Source of the DNA: Aspergillus flavus
Taxonomy: Eukaryota; Ascomycota; Eurotiomycetes; Eurotiales; Aspergillaceae
Assembly: GCF_009017415.1 (NCBI RefSeq)
Contig: NC_092405.1
Coordinates: 1,860,001 to 1,924,000, forward strand
Length of the DNA: 64,000 nucleotides
Reading direction: 5' to 3'
Under the pieces are notes generated by a model, which did no database searches, was not told the DNA's origin, and was given only the letters and a program-made list of their open reading frames with translations. Positions 30,005 to 43,350 of the stretch are shown one piece after another. Numbering within the stretch: the first letter of the stretch is position 1; each line of letters begins with the position of its first letter. A program made the translations under genes and the position numbers.

Positions 30005-30567
30005 ATTGGTGAGGATGGGCGGTCTATAGTTTTAGCAATTATGTAAAACACATACGCATGATCAAACATCTACGCGGTATCAGTTGGAAAGTGCCGGGAT
30101 AACAATACATCCCATTGCTAGGCGCTAGATTAATACATCACACACACAAGGTAGAAGCCGCATTACACAAAAGTCTGACGTCGACACAGGCACTGCAAAA
30201 GCCGGGCATTCCAGACATCCACACATAAAACATCTCCGACAGCAACTAAGGACTAGCTTCGAACCTGCGGAATGAACGGGATAAAAGGGAAATAGAGAAT
30301 TACATAGGCATACTGCAAACACGTGAAGGGTATTGAGCGTGAGGCGCTGATCATGAGGGGTTCGGGAAGGGATGACATGTCAGGAGTGGTGACAGAAATC
30401 GCCATATATGTACATAGGTCGAGCTGGTGAGTGTTGGGGTATTCTAATGGCAGAAGAGAAATCGAGAAACATTGTCCAAAAATGAAGAAAGGAAATAAAA
30501 ACGAAAAGCCTCGAAGCCTGATGCCAGACCAAGCTTTGAACGGACTTGCAAGAAGAGGGATATTCTA
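30005..30567. other. Convergent 3' intergenic region
   Basis: 563 bp between the ASK1 and RhoGAP stop codons. No feature beyond presumed 3'UTRs is seen. Confidence 0.5.
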
Positions 30568-33500
30568 TCATTGCAGACCCATGAACACCTCTTGACAATT
30601 ATCCACCAAAAACTTCAACACATCATTCTTCTTTTGCACATCCGTCATCTCACGGGCCAAACTCTGCGGTCTCATGATGGTTGGAGCAAACACAACTGCG
30701 ATATTCTGGCTCGTCATCAAATTCTCCTTCTCACGCTCAACTACACGCTTCAAGTGAAACATGAGGAATTCGAGCACATCGCGGTGGACTCTGGGCAGTT
30801 CCAAAAGACACTTCTGCAGGGTTTCGATCCGCTCAGTAGGGGAAGCGATTTCGCCGGTTTCAATAATCATTTCGTACACATCAAATGTAATCAAAGGATT
30901 CGGTAGCTTTCGGAAGTATTGCTTTAAGGCCGATGTCACCGCATGAATATCAAGGTCAGGATCCGAGATGTCATAATCCTGCGGTTGTCGCTCAAACCCG
31001 TCTCGGATAGCCTGGATCGCCGAGCTGGCACCTGACTTGCGGTAAATCCCTTCCATGTCCATGCCTAAAGTGACGGTTAGCTTACCCGATGACAAAAGCC
31101 AGTGATAAGAACCTACCTCGTAATTCAACCTCTTGAATGCAACGAGTGATAATAGCGGGAATGATGCTCTTTTCGTGCTCCATCCGCTGCTCCAAGTCGG
31201 TACCAAAGAGGCCTAAAATTCCTTAGTTAACGCGCATCAGGCAAAATAATCAATGAAACATACCTGTTGGGGCAACTTCGGCCAAAGCTGGAACACTGTC
31301 AGTCGTTGGCATCCTTGTACCAGCCTGCTTATTCCGCTGGTTTCCAAAGAACCCAAATCCTTGGCGGCTGGGGTCCTGCGTCTGGGACCGTGGCAGACCA
31401 GGAACGCCTTCTGTGGCGCTCTCACTTGTACCAAATGCGCGATTGAGGCCCTTGGTGACACCCTTGGCGACGTTCTGACCTCCCTTCTTCCAGTTGAACT
31501 TGCGAGGCTGTCCCTTCCGAATGCTGACAACTTGGGGCCCGGGAACAATGGTGGCTGGCTCGGCCTCTTCGGACATGTTGGCCGTCGACATCGACGGGGC
31601 CAAGTCATTACTGCCAGCCTTCAGCGCGTCGATAGAAGACAGCGACTTCTCTTTTCCATGTGAATAAATGCCGAGACCATTCGCACCTCGGTTGCCCTCT
31701 GACGAATTAGCTTTGTAGAGCTCCTGGATTTGGTGCACTAGCTGGTTGTTCAATTCAGCCAACTGGGCATTCTTCGAGGACAGCTGCTCGAACTCCTGGA
31801 AGCTCTTGTCCTTCATACGGTTGAAGTTTGCAAGTTCTTCGGCAGTCTCGTTGCGTTTCTGAACCAGTTCCTCGATCTGAGGTGTGAAGGAGTCCTTCAA
31901 TTTCTGGATAGACTCGACAAACTCCCGCAATACCTGATTCGTGAGCTTACCAAGGTCCAAAGTGCCGCCTCCGCCGCGCTTCTCAGCTTCGAGATGATCG
32001 GTCAGCACCGAAAGCTCTCGCATGACAATCTCCTTCCGAGCGTCCAGCACAACCATGGTAGAGCGCTTCTCATTAAGCTCCGTGTTGGCTTGCTTCACAT
32101 CGGCAGTGGCGTTCAGCATAGCCTCCATTTCAACAATCTTTTGGTCCCGCTCAAGGACCCGCTGGCGCTCTTTGCGCAGCTCACTCCGCAACCATGCCAC
32201 TTCTTCAGGTCCGCCACTCTCTGGGGATACGGCGGTGGGGCTTCCAAGGTCCTGGTACGGAGCACTCCCATTGACCGGCGACTTGGGCCATTTGGCATCC
32301 TTGGACAAGCGAGAACCTTTATCACTGAAGCTGCGACCATGACGCACCGAGTTTGAGACACGACGCAAGAACGATTCGCTGTTCTGTGCCGAGAGAGGGT
32401 CGTCAGATGACATCAGTCGGGCCATATCCTCATCCATAGAAAAGTCGCCCCCACCACTGTACCGTAAGACAGATGGAGACCCCGCTTGGTCTACCTGGCG
32501 CTGTAAGTCAGGCTGATGGAAGGTGTTGATTGAGTTCGGGCGCGGTGGCTTCGAATGCTCCAAGCTGGTATCATTGCGTGAAGTCCGCGGGGATTCACCT
32601 AGTTTGGGCGAGCCCCTAGTTCGGTCAAGCCACGGTTCACCTGGGGCAATTGATTGTGGGCGAGGGGACACGCCGGGCTCCTTTCTGGTAAGATGTAGCT
32701 TGCTTTCCAATGAATCCCCGCGTTTGGGAGGATGTTGCATGCTACCAGAGGATAGGAACGACCGCGCAGAGTCCAAGGACCCGCTATTCTCGTGCAGGCG
32801 ACGAAGCTCATGCGATGGCCGAATGGGTGGGGCTACAGAATTATCTGCCGTTGATATATTCCGGTGAGGAGTAACTAACGACCTCGTACTCTCAGGGCTT
32901 GAGTTGGAAAACGTGCTGGTCTCCTTATGACCAGAGGGCAAGTCGGACCGGGAACTCTGAATAGAGCCTGACCTTGCACGTCTCGGCAGTTCTGGCGGCG
33001 CTCTGGAATCATCACTGGTTGTTGGACGAGAGTAGGCGCTTGTATCATCTTGCCGCCAGCGGGCGGAGTCAACGTCAACACGCTCGCGGCCCTTCTCTTG
33101 ATACGCGATATGCGGTGATGAGCTACCCGAGGGCACCGACTCCGTTCCCTCTCTAGGGGACCGATGCAGAGAACCGGGAGATTTAGAATGCTGAGGCGAC
33201 CGCTGTTCTTCAGAAGGATCAAATGCGAGGGGAATAAGGAATTCTCCGCCATCGTTTTCGGGCTCGCGTGGCACCATCGAGTGGCGGTTACTACGATAAG
33301 TGCTCGAAGGAAGAATCAAGTTGTCTAATGCAGATTCCAGTTAATAAGTGTCTCGCAGCTTTGTAAAGGGAATGTTACCTTGATCGGCAGCCGCACGGGT
33401 TCCAGAGGAGCCCGGCAGCCTTCCCGCGTCCAGCGCAGGCGCTGCACCTCGCGATGACCCCTCTGTGACTGGTTCTGCATAAGTATCCGGTAGTAAGTCA

Positions 33501-34134
33501 TCTGCGAGTCGTGCGTGATCGGCTTCCTCTGGGGGTAGCGAAGGCAGCGATTTGTCGAGTTTCACACCGGGCGCTGGCTTCTTCGTAGGCGCAGCTGCAC
33601 GGTTTCTCTTTCTGCGGCGTTGCATCAAAGACTCATGACAGTCCATGCAGAAGATACCCTGTGATGTCCGTGCATAGCGCAGATTTTCGATCTTCCGTTT
33701 ACAATTTCGACATCGGAAACACTGCGCGCAAAATGCTTGTTCTCCGGTCAAGATGGCCAGGTCTTCAATTTTGTTCCCGCAAGAACTGCAGCTGTACGTG
33801 CAATTACTACATATTAGCGAGCCGTCACCGAGTAGGAGGAGGTGAGCGTCTGAGTCGAGGAGTGTGCCACAGGTGCTGCAGCAAAAACATTCAATATGCC
33901 ATCGATTGCCCGCTGCTAACTGTCAGTTTCTGATCCGATACGGCCACCCGAGTGCGAACTTACCCAGCTCGAATGCCTTTCCCTCTTCCAAAATCTAGTG
34001 GAAGCACCCAAGTTAGTATACGTCACATTATCTCAATACCGACTGGCCTCGCATACCTCTCCACAGCCCTTACAAGGAAATGGCGTGTCATCCTGTTCCA
34101 TAGGAGACTCTGGGTACACTGCAGGAGACTCCAT
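30568..34134 (-). CDS. LIM-domain Rho GTPase-activating protein (Rga1/Rga2-like)
   Basis: Six exons on the minus strand: 34134-34057, 33994-33964, 33912-33379, 33324-31264, 31212-31117 and 31064-30568. Introns are 51-62 nt, giving 1098 residues in frame. LIM1 (about residues 21-75) has CKGCGE, then HIECFCCSTC and ICSNC. LIM2 (about 78-130) has CSSCGNKIEDL, CAQCFRCRNC and FCMDC, with Cys in place of the usual His. A long Ser/Pro-rich disordered region follows, then a coiled coil (about 580-760; phrases such as ELRKERQRVLERDQKIVEME and EQLSSKNAQLAELNNQLVHQ). The C-terminal RhoGAP domain (about 902-1098) holds the arginine finger in GIYRKSG. Two LIM domains with a C-terminal GAP fit the Cdc42/Rho GAPs Rga1/Rga2 more than Lrg1, which has three LIMs. 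The role is polarity and septation at the cell cortex. Confidence 0.95.
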
Positions 34135-35545
34135 CCTCTTCCGCTATGTTATGCTCGATTAAGGGGGAGAGAAGTATATTATGAACCGCGAAAGGTTCAC
34201 CAAGGTACCAAAATTGTCAATGACGACGACGCTCGGGGTGCGCCCGCGGTGTTGCTATCAAATGCTTTGGCGACACAGGGGTGAGGTAGTAAGACCAGGT
34301 TTTGCATCCGACAGCAAAAAGAACCACAATCCCAAGCGAAAGTAAAACTGTCACGTAGCGACGTACGATAGGAAAATGCTGGAACTCGAAGGAGGGGAGG
34401 GCGGTAGGTAGCAGTTTGTCGGTGGGAGGAAATAAAACACGACGGGTTGTTGGGTGGACGGCAATTTCCACTAGAGAAAGTAATAAAAAGCTCTCGAGCC
34501 TATGGTAAGCAAAGGAGACGACGTCAGTATCAGGACAAGATCGACAAGGTCCATCGCGGACGAAACTGAGGGGTGGGTGGTCAAAAGGTGGTGCTGAGGA
34601 CGAAGTACCCCAGATCGCAGGACCAGGGGTAGGGGAGAAGAGGGGGGTAATTGGACAGGGCTGGACTACCCATGCAGAAGGAGGACGCTGTAGATCTCAA
34701 CGACAGAAAACCTGAGCTATCCCAATGGGACAAGAAGCAAGATATACACCAACCCGATCCAGAACTCAGACAAGGAAACAACAGGGGGGAAAGAAACGAA
34801 AGAAATAAACTGTGGTGATTGCGAAACCAAGAAAAGTGAGAGAGAGGAAAATGAAACACACTTAACGGTGAACGACTGTTTCAGATAAACTTCGGCGACA
34901 GAACGCGGAAAAACGAACCCCTCGGGAGCCAACTCAGCTGTTGGCGCAACACTCAGGAACAGGGGGAAGGCCACTTGCAATGTGCCAATTAGGTCATTAG
35001 ATATTAATGGTGAAGGATAAAACAGAGGAAGAAAGGAAATGAAAGGGAAAACAGGCAATCCCAATGGGGAAGAAGCGTGGAAATGAACAGGGAAGAGGGA
35101 ACGGGAAGTGAGAGAGGAAAGACGGTCTGGATTCTGTCGCGTTCGAGCCCCAAAAGAAGTCACGCCCCTTCCCCATACCCTACAAGCTTTCTCTCTCTTG
35201 CGCGCGCTTTCACCTACTTCGATGAATGAACCATGACAAAGAGACCAATTGACCAAATGCAATTCTCTCAGACAATTATAATGCTGATTTCTATGGCGGT
35301 ATATACCCTATTCTATTGATCCTTAACGCCGAGACCCGCAATGGTATTATTAAAATACTAGACAAATGGCCGTTCCAAGGATCCAACCCAGAATGCATTG
35401 TACGAATGCGAAGAAAGATATGAACATTTTGCCCACCTTCTATGGTGCGAATACCTTCGTTCCCTCAACTGCAATTGTATTCCAAAAATAGTAATTTTGA
35501 TGTATTCTTTTTTTTTTTTTTCGACTCTCAAATTTGAGGGCAACC
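34135..35545. other. RhoGAP upstream region; long pyrimidine-rich leader
   Basis: About 1.4 kb. Read on the minus strand it is strongly C/T-rich, as in long fungal leaders. A 181-codon open frame at 34717-35262 (minus) has low-complexity Phe/Ser/Leu composition and no motif, so it is not called. A T14 run at 35508-35521 lies just after the ABC transporter stop. Confidence 0.5.
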
Positions 35546-38500
35546 TCACGTCTCCAATGACTGGTGGATCACACTCGTTCGGTAAGTCTCACTCCGCTGG
35601 ATCAACTCCTGATGCGTGCCCTGCTCCACACACCGACCCTCTTCAATCAAGAAGATCTGGTCAGCCCGATGAATCGTGTTGAGCCGGTGAGCAATTGCGA
35701 CGATCGTGGTCCGTCCAGCCAGTGTAGCCAGCGCCTCCTGAATCCGCTTCTCAGACTCAACATCCAGTGCACTTGTGGACTCATCCAACAATAGCATGCG
35801 CGGCTTCCGCACCAATGCTCGTGCAATAGAAAGTCGTTGACGCTGACCGCCGGAAAATTGCTTCCCGTCCTGGCTGCACATAGTCTGATATCCTTCGGGC
35901 AGCCCCATAATCACATCATGAATGTTGGCCATGCGGCAGGCGTCCTCGATCTCCTCCTGGGTTGGTTCATGGCCGGGGCAAGCCCCGAGCCCGATGTTGA
36001 AGGCCACCGTACCTTCAAAAAGCACGTTCTCTTGAGGCACCAGAGCAATGTCGTCACGGAATTCCGTCCCCAACTGGCGCGTGACATCCACGCCGTCAAT
36101 GATGACTGAACCAGATGAAGGCCGGTAGAATCGCTCCAACATGGAGAAAGTCGTGGACTTTCCAGATCCACTGGGACCGACCAATGCGCAAAACTGTCCT
36201 GGTTTGATATCAATATCGAGCCCCCTCAAGATGGGCCGTTCTGGCCGATTCGGATAGGTGAAATGAACCCCCCGAAGTTGAGCCCCGATGGCAGTGTCAG
36301 ATGTCCGCTTGCGTTGACCACGGGGAGAGTCCACGGCTTCAACATCCTGCATTGCCGTCTTCTCTTCGAGGAGACTACTAGAGGGTTTGAAGCTATCAGA
36401 TGATTCGGGGGTGAGTTCCTCCTCTGCAGAGCGAGTATTGAGTAGCTCGACAATGTTGGATGATGCAACTCGAGCCTTGGAAATGTCCGGTGCTAAGGCA
36501 AACATTTGGCCACAAGACTGGGTGCTAAAGAGCAACGCCGGTAGAACGATGAAGAACTGAGTTTGGGAATAGAGGCCGGCGGCGATCTGCTTCGAACCCC
36601 ACCAGTACGCGAGCGCATATACCAGGTTACTAATACTGAATGCTAATGCCAGCCAAACATTACCATGAACGATTGCTTTCATAGTGCTCCGGTAAGGCTG
36701 TATTAATGCCCGGCCAAACACTTCATACGACTGCTTTTCCAGGGAGAATGCAGACACCGCACGGATATTATCAATGGCTTCCACAGTGATTGCCGTGGCT
36801 TTAGCAAAAGCCTTTTGGTGCCGTTCAGCGAACTTGGCCTGGACCCGGAGCTTCATCATACCGGCAACTAAAAGCACGGGAATAGTTGGGAACAAGACGA
36901 TCGTGATTTTCCAAGCGATAGCAAAGGAGATCACCAGACCAGCCACCAGGTTCACAGCGGTGGCCAAAAGAAGACCGATTGTCGAGCCGGTGATTCCACT
37001 GAGAGCCGAAGCGTCACCAGTGATATATGTGATCAGTGTTCCCGGTGTGCGATCATCCATGCCATGCCATTGCATCGTCTGGCCTAGGAGAGACCGCAGT
37101 GAAAGTACACGGATGCGATATAGAATCTTATCAGCCGCCCAGCCGAAAACAGCGCCACCAACCACATTAGCGGTTAGTTCAACAAGGGCAAGGATGAAGA
37201 AAAGCAGACCGTAAAGGTTACCGCTATGGCTAATGGCGTCCGCACCATTGCAAGGGTTCAAACTTCCTACAGTATGACCGAAAACGATTGCTTCCGCGGA
37301 GTAGGAACCACCGATAATGGTAGACATGACTAGTCCAATTAAGATGAAGGGCAAGCTCGGTCGCATGAGAGAGAAGGTGAACTTGGTAGTAAACCATCCT
37401 GATCGCTTCTTTTTCTTGTCTTTCTCGGTGCCATCTTTGGACCCAGGCGGCGTCTCAGCTACGACTGTTTCCTCCGTAACGTCCGATCCGCCGGTACCGA
37501 CAAGGCCACCTCCCTTCTCGTCAATGGCCTGAACGCTTCCTGAAGTGGAGTAATTTCCGCGGGGGGCATCGCTGATTGCATCTTCCGAAATCACAACATC
37601 TTCAGCACTCAGCTTCCCGAGGTTCTGAAGACGCACCATCTCCGCATAGACGCCACCATGTGCGACAAGTTCCGAGTGGGAACCTTCTTCGGTAACCCGG
37701 CCACTCTGAACCACCACAATCTTATGAGCATCCTTGGCAGTGGCTAGCCGGTGAGCGATGGACACAGTGGTAACATGTTGGGATACTTTAGCCAACGCCG
37801 CCTGGATCAGTTGCTCACTGGTAGAATCAAGCGCGGCCGTCGCTTCGTCCAGAATTAGCAGAGACGGCTCTCGCACTAAAGCGCGAGCCAGTGCAATCCG
37901 TTGTTTCTGACCTCCACTCAGCTGATTCCCCGCCGTCCCGACACTGGTCGAGAGTCCATGAGGCAGGCCTTCAATAAAGTTCAACGCGTTGGATGTAGCA
38001 GCAGCCTTTTTCACTAAATCAACGATCTCGGCTACGCGACTGTCGCAAGCAGACAGGGCATCTTTCTCGGTCACTCCGCCTCTAACTTTCTCCGCGAGTT
38101 CCGGTAGGCTCGCATCCATAATGAAAGGCGCCAGTTCTTGGTGTCTAGCATGTGCCGAAGAGACAAGGCCGTATGCAATGTTTTCGAGGATCGAGCGGTC
38201 CAGTAAAGACGGCTCTTGTTGAACGAAACCGATATTTCCACGCAAATAGCGGACATTAATATCTTGAAATTTCGTCCCACCAATGGCCACATACCCGGAT
38301 TTCGGATCATAAAATCTCTCCAAAAGAGAGACAACCGTTGACTTTCCACCACCAGAGGGTCCAACGATAGCTGTATGCTTTTTGGGTGGGATAATGAAGT
38401 TCATGCCCTGCAGTACAGGAACGTCCGGACGAGATGGGTACGTGAAGTGGACATCGTGAAACTCGATATTCTCCTCGCCGAAAGCCGCCGACTTATCACC

Positions 38501-39732
38501 CTCGTCCGATGTTCCATCAATAGCAGACTTCCGGTTGATGACTGCCTGGAGTCTTTGCGAAGCACCAGCTGCGGAAGCAAACACATGGATAAAGGGGGCA
38601 ACCTGACTCAGAATAAAAGAAGCATCGATCAGGACAAAAATTACTGTATACACAGCACCCACAGATACGCCTGAGTTTTCATTGGCCACGGAATGGGAGA
38701 TCATCTGGGCACCTTCCCAAAAAGCCAGGGCGTTGGCGGAGTAAGCAACGAAGTAAAGGAAACCAAGCTGCGCAGCATGCGTGCAGGCCTTCTTCAAGGC
38801 ATCCATGTGAGTCGCTGAGAGATACGAGGCGAATCGCGACTCCAGGCGATCGTTAGCATTGAATGCATGGACTAACGTCAAGTGCGACAAGCTGGATGAA
38901 GCGATGGATGTCGCTGAGCCAATGTTTTCGGTTATACGGCCGGCAAACTTCTTGATATAGTGGCCTCCAACCAATGACATGACCATGAAGCAAGGAACCA
39001 CTGAAATCAGCATTCCCGCGATTTTTGGCACTTTGATGAACGCCACGATATAGGCGGCCACAAAGTATGAAATGGTCGTGATAACCAAACCTACCTTCTC
39101 CGAGGTCCCCGACTGGATGACCTCAACATCGCTGACCAGGCGAGAGATGATGTCACCGGAGGGGAGAGTCTCAATGAAGTTTGCCTCCTGCTTGACTATA
39201 CTCTCGAAATACCTCCTACGATAACGGCGCGCGAGCCGTTCGCTTACTGTGCACCAGCATGACGTGTGAATGTAGATGAAACAAAAATTCGCGATAGTGA
39301 TGTATATCACATACAACACCTTCTGGGTCACACTATCCGAAAGCTCGGTCGTGGCGTCCGTTGAGGCCGAGCAAGTGACAGTATTGAGGTCGTTGATCAA
39401 ATCACCAAAGACAATACCGAGCAATGGGAAAGGAACCCCACCAGCAATGGCAAATATCGTACCGCAGATTATAAGGAACACATCTGTTATGGTGTAGTCG
39501 AGCGAAAAAAGCAGTTGGATGTATGCAAAGGACTTCCCAAGATCCTCCTTGGTCGGTGTATGTCTTTTCACAGCTTGCATCTGGTACAGAAGCTATATCA
39601 GCATACGCCGGGTTTCCCAGAAGGCCACCCTGCAGGAGATAGCCAAAATAACCGGGGACAGCAACATACGAAGCCATTGTTGGTATCATTCAGACTCTTC
39701 TGTCCACTATCGACATTCTCAGTCTGTGACAT
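35546..39732 (-). CDS. Full-size ABC-B (MDR/Ste6-type) transporter
   Basis: Two exons: 39732-39670 (21 codons, starting MSQTENVDSG) and 39580-35546, with an 89-nt intron; 1365 residues. The first exon is my prediction; the second begins with an ATG that could be used alone. Architecture is TMD1-NBD1-TMD2-NBD2. NBD1 has Walker A GPSGGGKS, signature LSGGQKQRIALARAL, Walker B LLILDEATAALD and H-loop SIAHRL. NBD2 has GPSGSGKS, FSGGQRQRLSIARAL, MLLLDESTSALD and AIAHRL. All key residues are present in both sites, so both can hydrolyse ATP. NBD1 has a long insert of about 60 residues between the Q-loop and the signature. Membership in the group that includes a-factor exporter Ste6 and azole-efflux pumps is clear; the substrate is not. 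TMD1 begins after residue 45 with LDYTITDVFLIICG. Confidence 0.95.
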
Positions 39733-42700
39733 GGTGATATGCGTTTAGGTAGTCCCCGCAAGTGGGAAATATAGGAATGTGACGGCGGCAGTCTTTGCTG
39801 CGGGGTATCAAGATATGCAAGGTCCTATCAATCCCTCTCGTGCCCAGCGCAAATTCAATGAGATGGGCACCAGCTTGACTCGTTATTTTTCCGAGAAATG
39901 TCGACAGAGTCGTCCTAGAATTTTGTGGCCGAGAAGCACTCAAAAACCCAAACGACAAATCAAGTGAAAGACTCAATGTAAAGTGCGCTTCGTCTCTCGA
40001 GCTAGAACTCGAAACTTCCCCCAATTGATCAACCAGCAATGGCGGGAGAGTGAACTGGCTCACTCAGACAAACACCCCCAATAAGCATCCCTCCGGGGAA
40101 AGACGATGCTCAAGAACAGTGGTCAGGCACCGCGTACAAGCAACACCAGGGAGCGAACAGGAAGGGTCAAAGAAGGAACAGAGGAGGAGAAACCAAGAAG
40201 GGGGGGGAAAAAGAATTTAGCTAGGACACCATGACACATACCCATGCCCACAATGGACACACTAGAGGCGAGGGGAAATTTAGCATTACAACGGCTCCGG
40301 TTGCGGCGCCCAGGTTCAAAACTGGGACTAACCATGGATTGACGCCATGGACAACAGCGGGAGACCAAGAGGTTCTGCTCTTCAGAAAGCGGAGTAGCCA
40401 AAGAGCGAAACGGATGGGAGAGCCAGAGGTTACGAACTTACGAGAGGCATGATCTCCACTTGGCAGGGGAGTGAAGAGGGGCGGCCTCTTGGGTTAGTCT
40501 CTCTCAGTGGATATCCGATAGATTGATAAATTTTTTCTTCTTTTTTTTCTGCCATTTTGTTTTTTCCCGCCCAGCAAATGTGGGAAATGATCGACCACTC
40601 CAAGTGGGTTTTCAGGCAGTGTGAATTTTCTGATGCAGAAGCACGGCACGAACCGACTATTGGGCGTCTTGTCCAGACCAGTGGGGCGAGTCCATTAGTT
40701 CCTGAAGCTGCGTAGCCGAGGGTACCGTCCTCGAGGAGGCATTCTTCTGGTTAGAGAAGGAGAGGCAGAATGGTACGGAGTACAGAAAAAAAGAATTTCT
40801 ATGCAAATAAAGATAAAAAATCGGTTGTGGAAGTCCGAATCAAGTAAGCGCATCATTATAACAAAAGGTTTGATACTTGGTGTTAGCAGTGGGGATCCAT
40901 TACAGTTCAACATAATACCCATTATGCAATGGAATCGGACAGATGCAGAAAGGCCTGTCGTGGGGTTTTAATTACTGAATAAACTGATATGTTTGTTGCC
41001 AATCAGAAAGATGGGGGTCTGGGCGTGGGAGATTTTTCGGTTCGGAAATTCTCATCTGATAACTCTGTCGAAGAATCACCTGCAGTCTCTTCACCAATCA
41101 CGGCCCGCGGTCGTCGCCCTTACTAGAGCCGAGGAAAAAGGACCCGATCGCAGGTTCAAGTCGTCGCGTTCTTCGCCTTCCACTATCTTCTCTCTTTTTC
41201 GCCAAGTTTGTCCACTTTCAAACCCATTCCTTATGCGCCAATAGTCGACTATTCGAACTAATTTGCGTTTCACAGCCTCTTAGAATCAATAACGTAGCCC
41301 CAGTAGCCAAACAAGATAATTGCGTTATTGCTTGATCGACTAGCCCCATTCAAAGACCCAATTCTGGCCTAAAAGTGACGAATTCGAGACTCAAGGAGTT
41401 TTCAAGTTTGCTCATGATGTGGTTTTTTTTTTTTTTTTTTTTTTCGCCCGTCAGCACCCACCTTTTGGGTTCGGGAGATTGGGATATACTCCCGGGACTC
41501 GTCACACAAGGAGCTTTTTTATTGATTTTATCTAATCTGATCGATCGATAACAAAACCTGTCGCCCCCTAACAGTTTCAGATGAGTTCCTTGGCATTCCT
41601 CGACGTAGGACGTGGAAGTTCCCCTCCTTCACTAACCCCCCAAAAAAATTAAATTAAGAGGACAAATTAAGTTAGCGTATGTACATAGATCTACACAATA
41701 CGACTTCCAGCCTAACATGCCCAGATGCTCACGAGGTGGCAAGTAATTGCTGGAATGCAAGGGAAAAAAAGAATGTGGGAGGAGACAATGATTCCAACAA
41801 AGGAAGAGAAGTTGAATACTCGAATACCAAGGTCAATAGAAGTGTCGCCATGCTAACCAACTTTTGTTCTCCTATTCCCGTGGTAGACACCATTGGCTTA
41901 CGTTAACCAAACGTCTTCAAACACCAAAAAGGGGCATCCCAAAGGCTGGATCTAATCTGATCGGCATCTAATCAGATTCGCGGAATTTACTTCATTGGAT
42001 ACCGCCGATGATCGGCCTTGTCCGACTCTTCCGGCGTCACCTGTCGCTCTATGATATACATCTTCCATCATTATAGATGGATGACCCAATTATCTGGAAT
42101 GTTTCGGATGTGGCAATTTCTTTAGAGAAATAGCCTCATCCATGGCCGAGTTGCCTAACCATATTAAGAGCATGCTGTAGCAGACGGTAGTTTTGGTCGG
42201 CTTCTGATAGCTTGTTCGTTTAACCTGTAAAGATAACTCCAATATGATTACTTTTGATTATACCAGTTTACAAGCAAACTTGGGCCAAGACCTATCCCTT
42301 CACTATATAACATAGCCTGAGGTTCCTGGTGGCGTCCTACAGGTGGATGCTTCTTCAATGGCGCTTACACCGTGTAACTAGACCCAGACTTGTGTCATTT
42401 TCAGCGAGTCCCCTTTTTGTTTGGATTCGTTTGACAAGGGTTCTCACAGAAAGGGTTTGAAGGGGATGAGGTTGAGAGTTGATCTGAATAGTGTCCTTTT
42501 TAGGAAAGTTAATGTGGATAGCGAGAAAAGCTTGCAAGTATGCTTAACTGATAGGAGATCAGGGGTGATATCGAGGTTAACGGATACAACGCATTTTGCA
42601 TGATTAAGGACTCAATGAGTTATGGTAGAAGCTTTTACTGATTGAGTGACTAATTCTAAGTTTGAGTTAGGCACAATGATGTCCTTGGAGAGGAAAGGCA

Positions 42701-43350
42701 TCACCAGTAAGTTAGCTTAAGTATACGTTACAATGGAACATGCTGCTTCAAAACCTATTGGGTATGAAGCCATGCGTTAGCTGATTTGATATAGCTAATC
42801 TATAGATCACCCTAGTATGAATGCTGCCAGGAGCACTCACTGATATTATATCACTGTATGTTCATGGTACGCTGAGAGAATCTGCTGATTTCAAACTGCC
42901 AAACCCCATTTTGTTAAATACACTTAAAGGCAGTATACTAGCTATTACCTTTTATATAATTAAAGTCTTACTGACTTGGATAGTCAACATAATGGGAAGA
43001 CTGAGGCCACGGGGTTACCGGAGTTTATAGACTGTTGATGATAGTTATATTTTGCTCTACCACCAGGCTTATCAGTAGTAGCTCTGCCCTAATACTCATA
43101 GAGGAAATTGGTTTAGATTTCTCAATAAAAACCCCATATTATATTGTACTGAGAATAGATTAGTGTTATCTGAACTTGCAGTTCTAGTGATGGTGTCGAT
43201 CTATAGCATACATTGCATTGCATGATCACATGTTCGGGGCTCGTGACCCCGGCTTAAACGTACAAACAACTGCAGCCTGTTTATCTATACCAACTCTCCC
43301 TCAACCTCACACCTCAGCAAACCACATCCATCAAGAATAAAACCACAACA
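39733..43350. other. 3.6-kb divergent intergenic region
   Basis: Between ABC transporter and thioesterase starts. Holds a T22 run (41423-41444), a TACGGAGTA at 40774-40782 and a small inverted repeat AATCTGAT/ATCAGATT near 41954. Open frames of up to 114 codons exist but none has a motif or a splice chain. The 42.1-43.1 kb part is AT-rich and shows nothing. Confidence 0.45.
41423..41444. repeat. Homopolymer T22
   Basis: A run of 22 T in intergenic DNA. It may be the poly(A) tail of an inserted retro-copy on the minus strand, or simply slippage; its length may be misread. Confidence 0.8.

Noticed and set aside
34717..35262. 181-codon minus-strand open frame upstream of the RhoGAP
   Set aside because: Low-complexity Phe/Ser/Leu translation of a pyrimidine-rich leader; no family motif.
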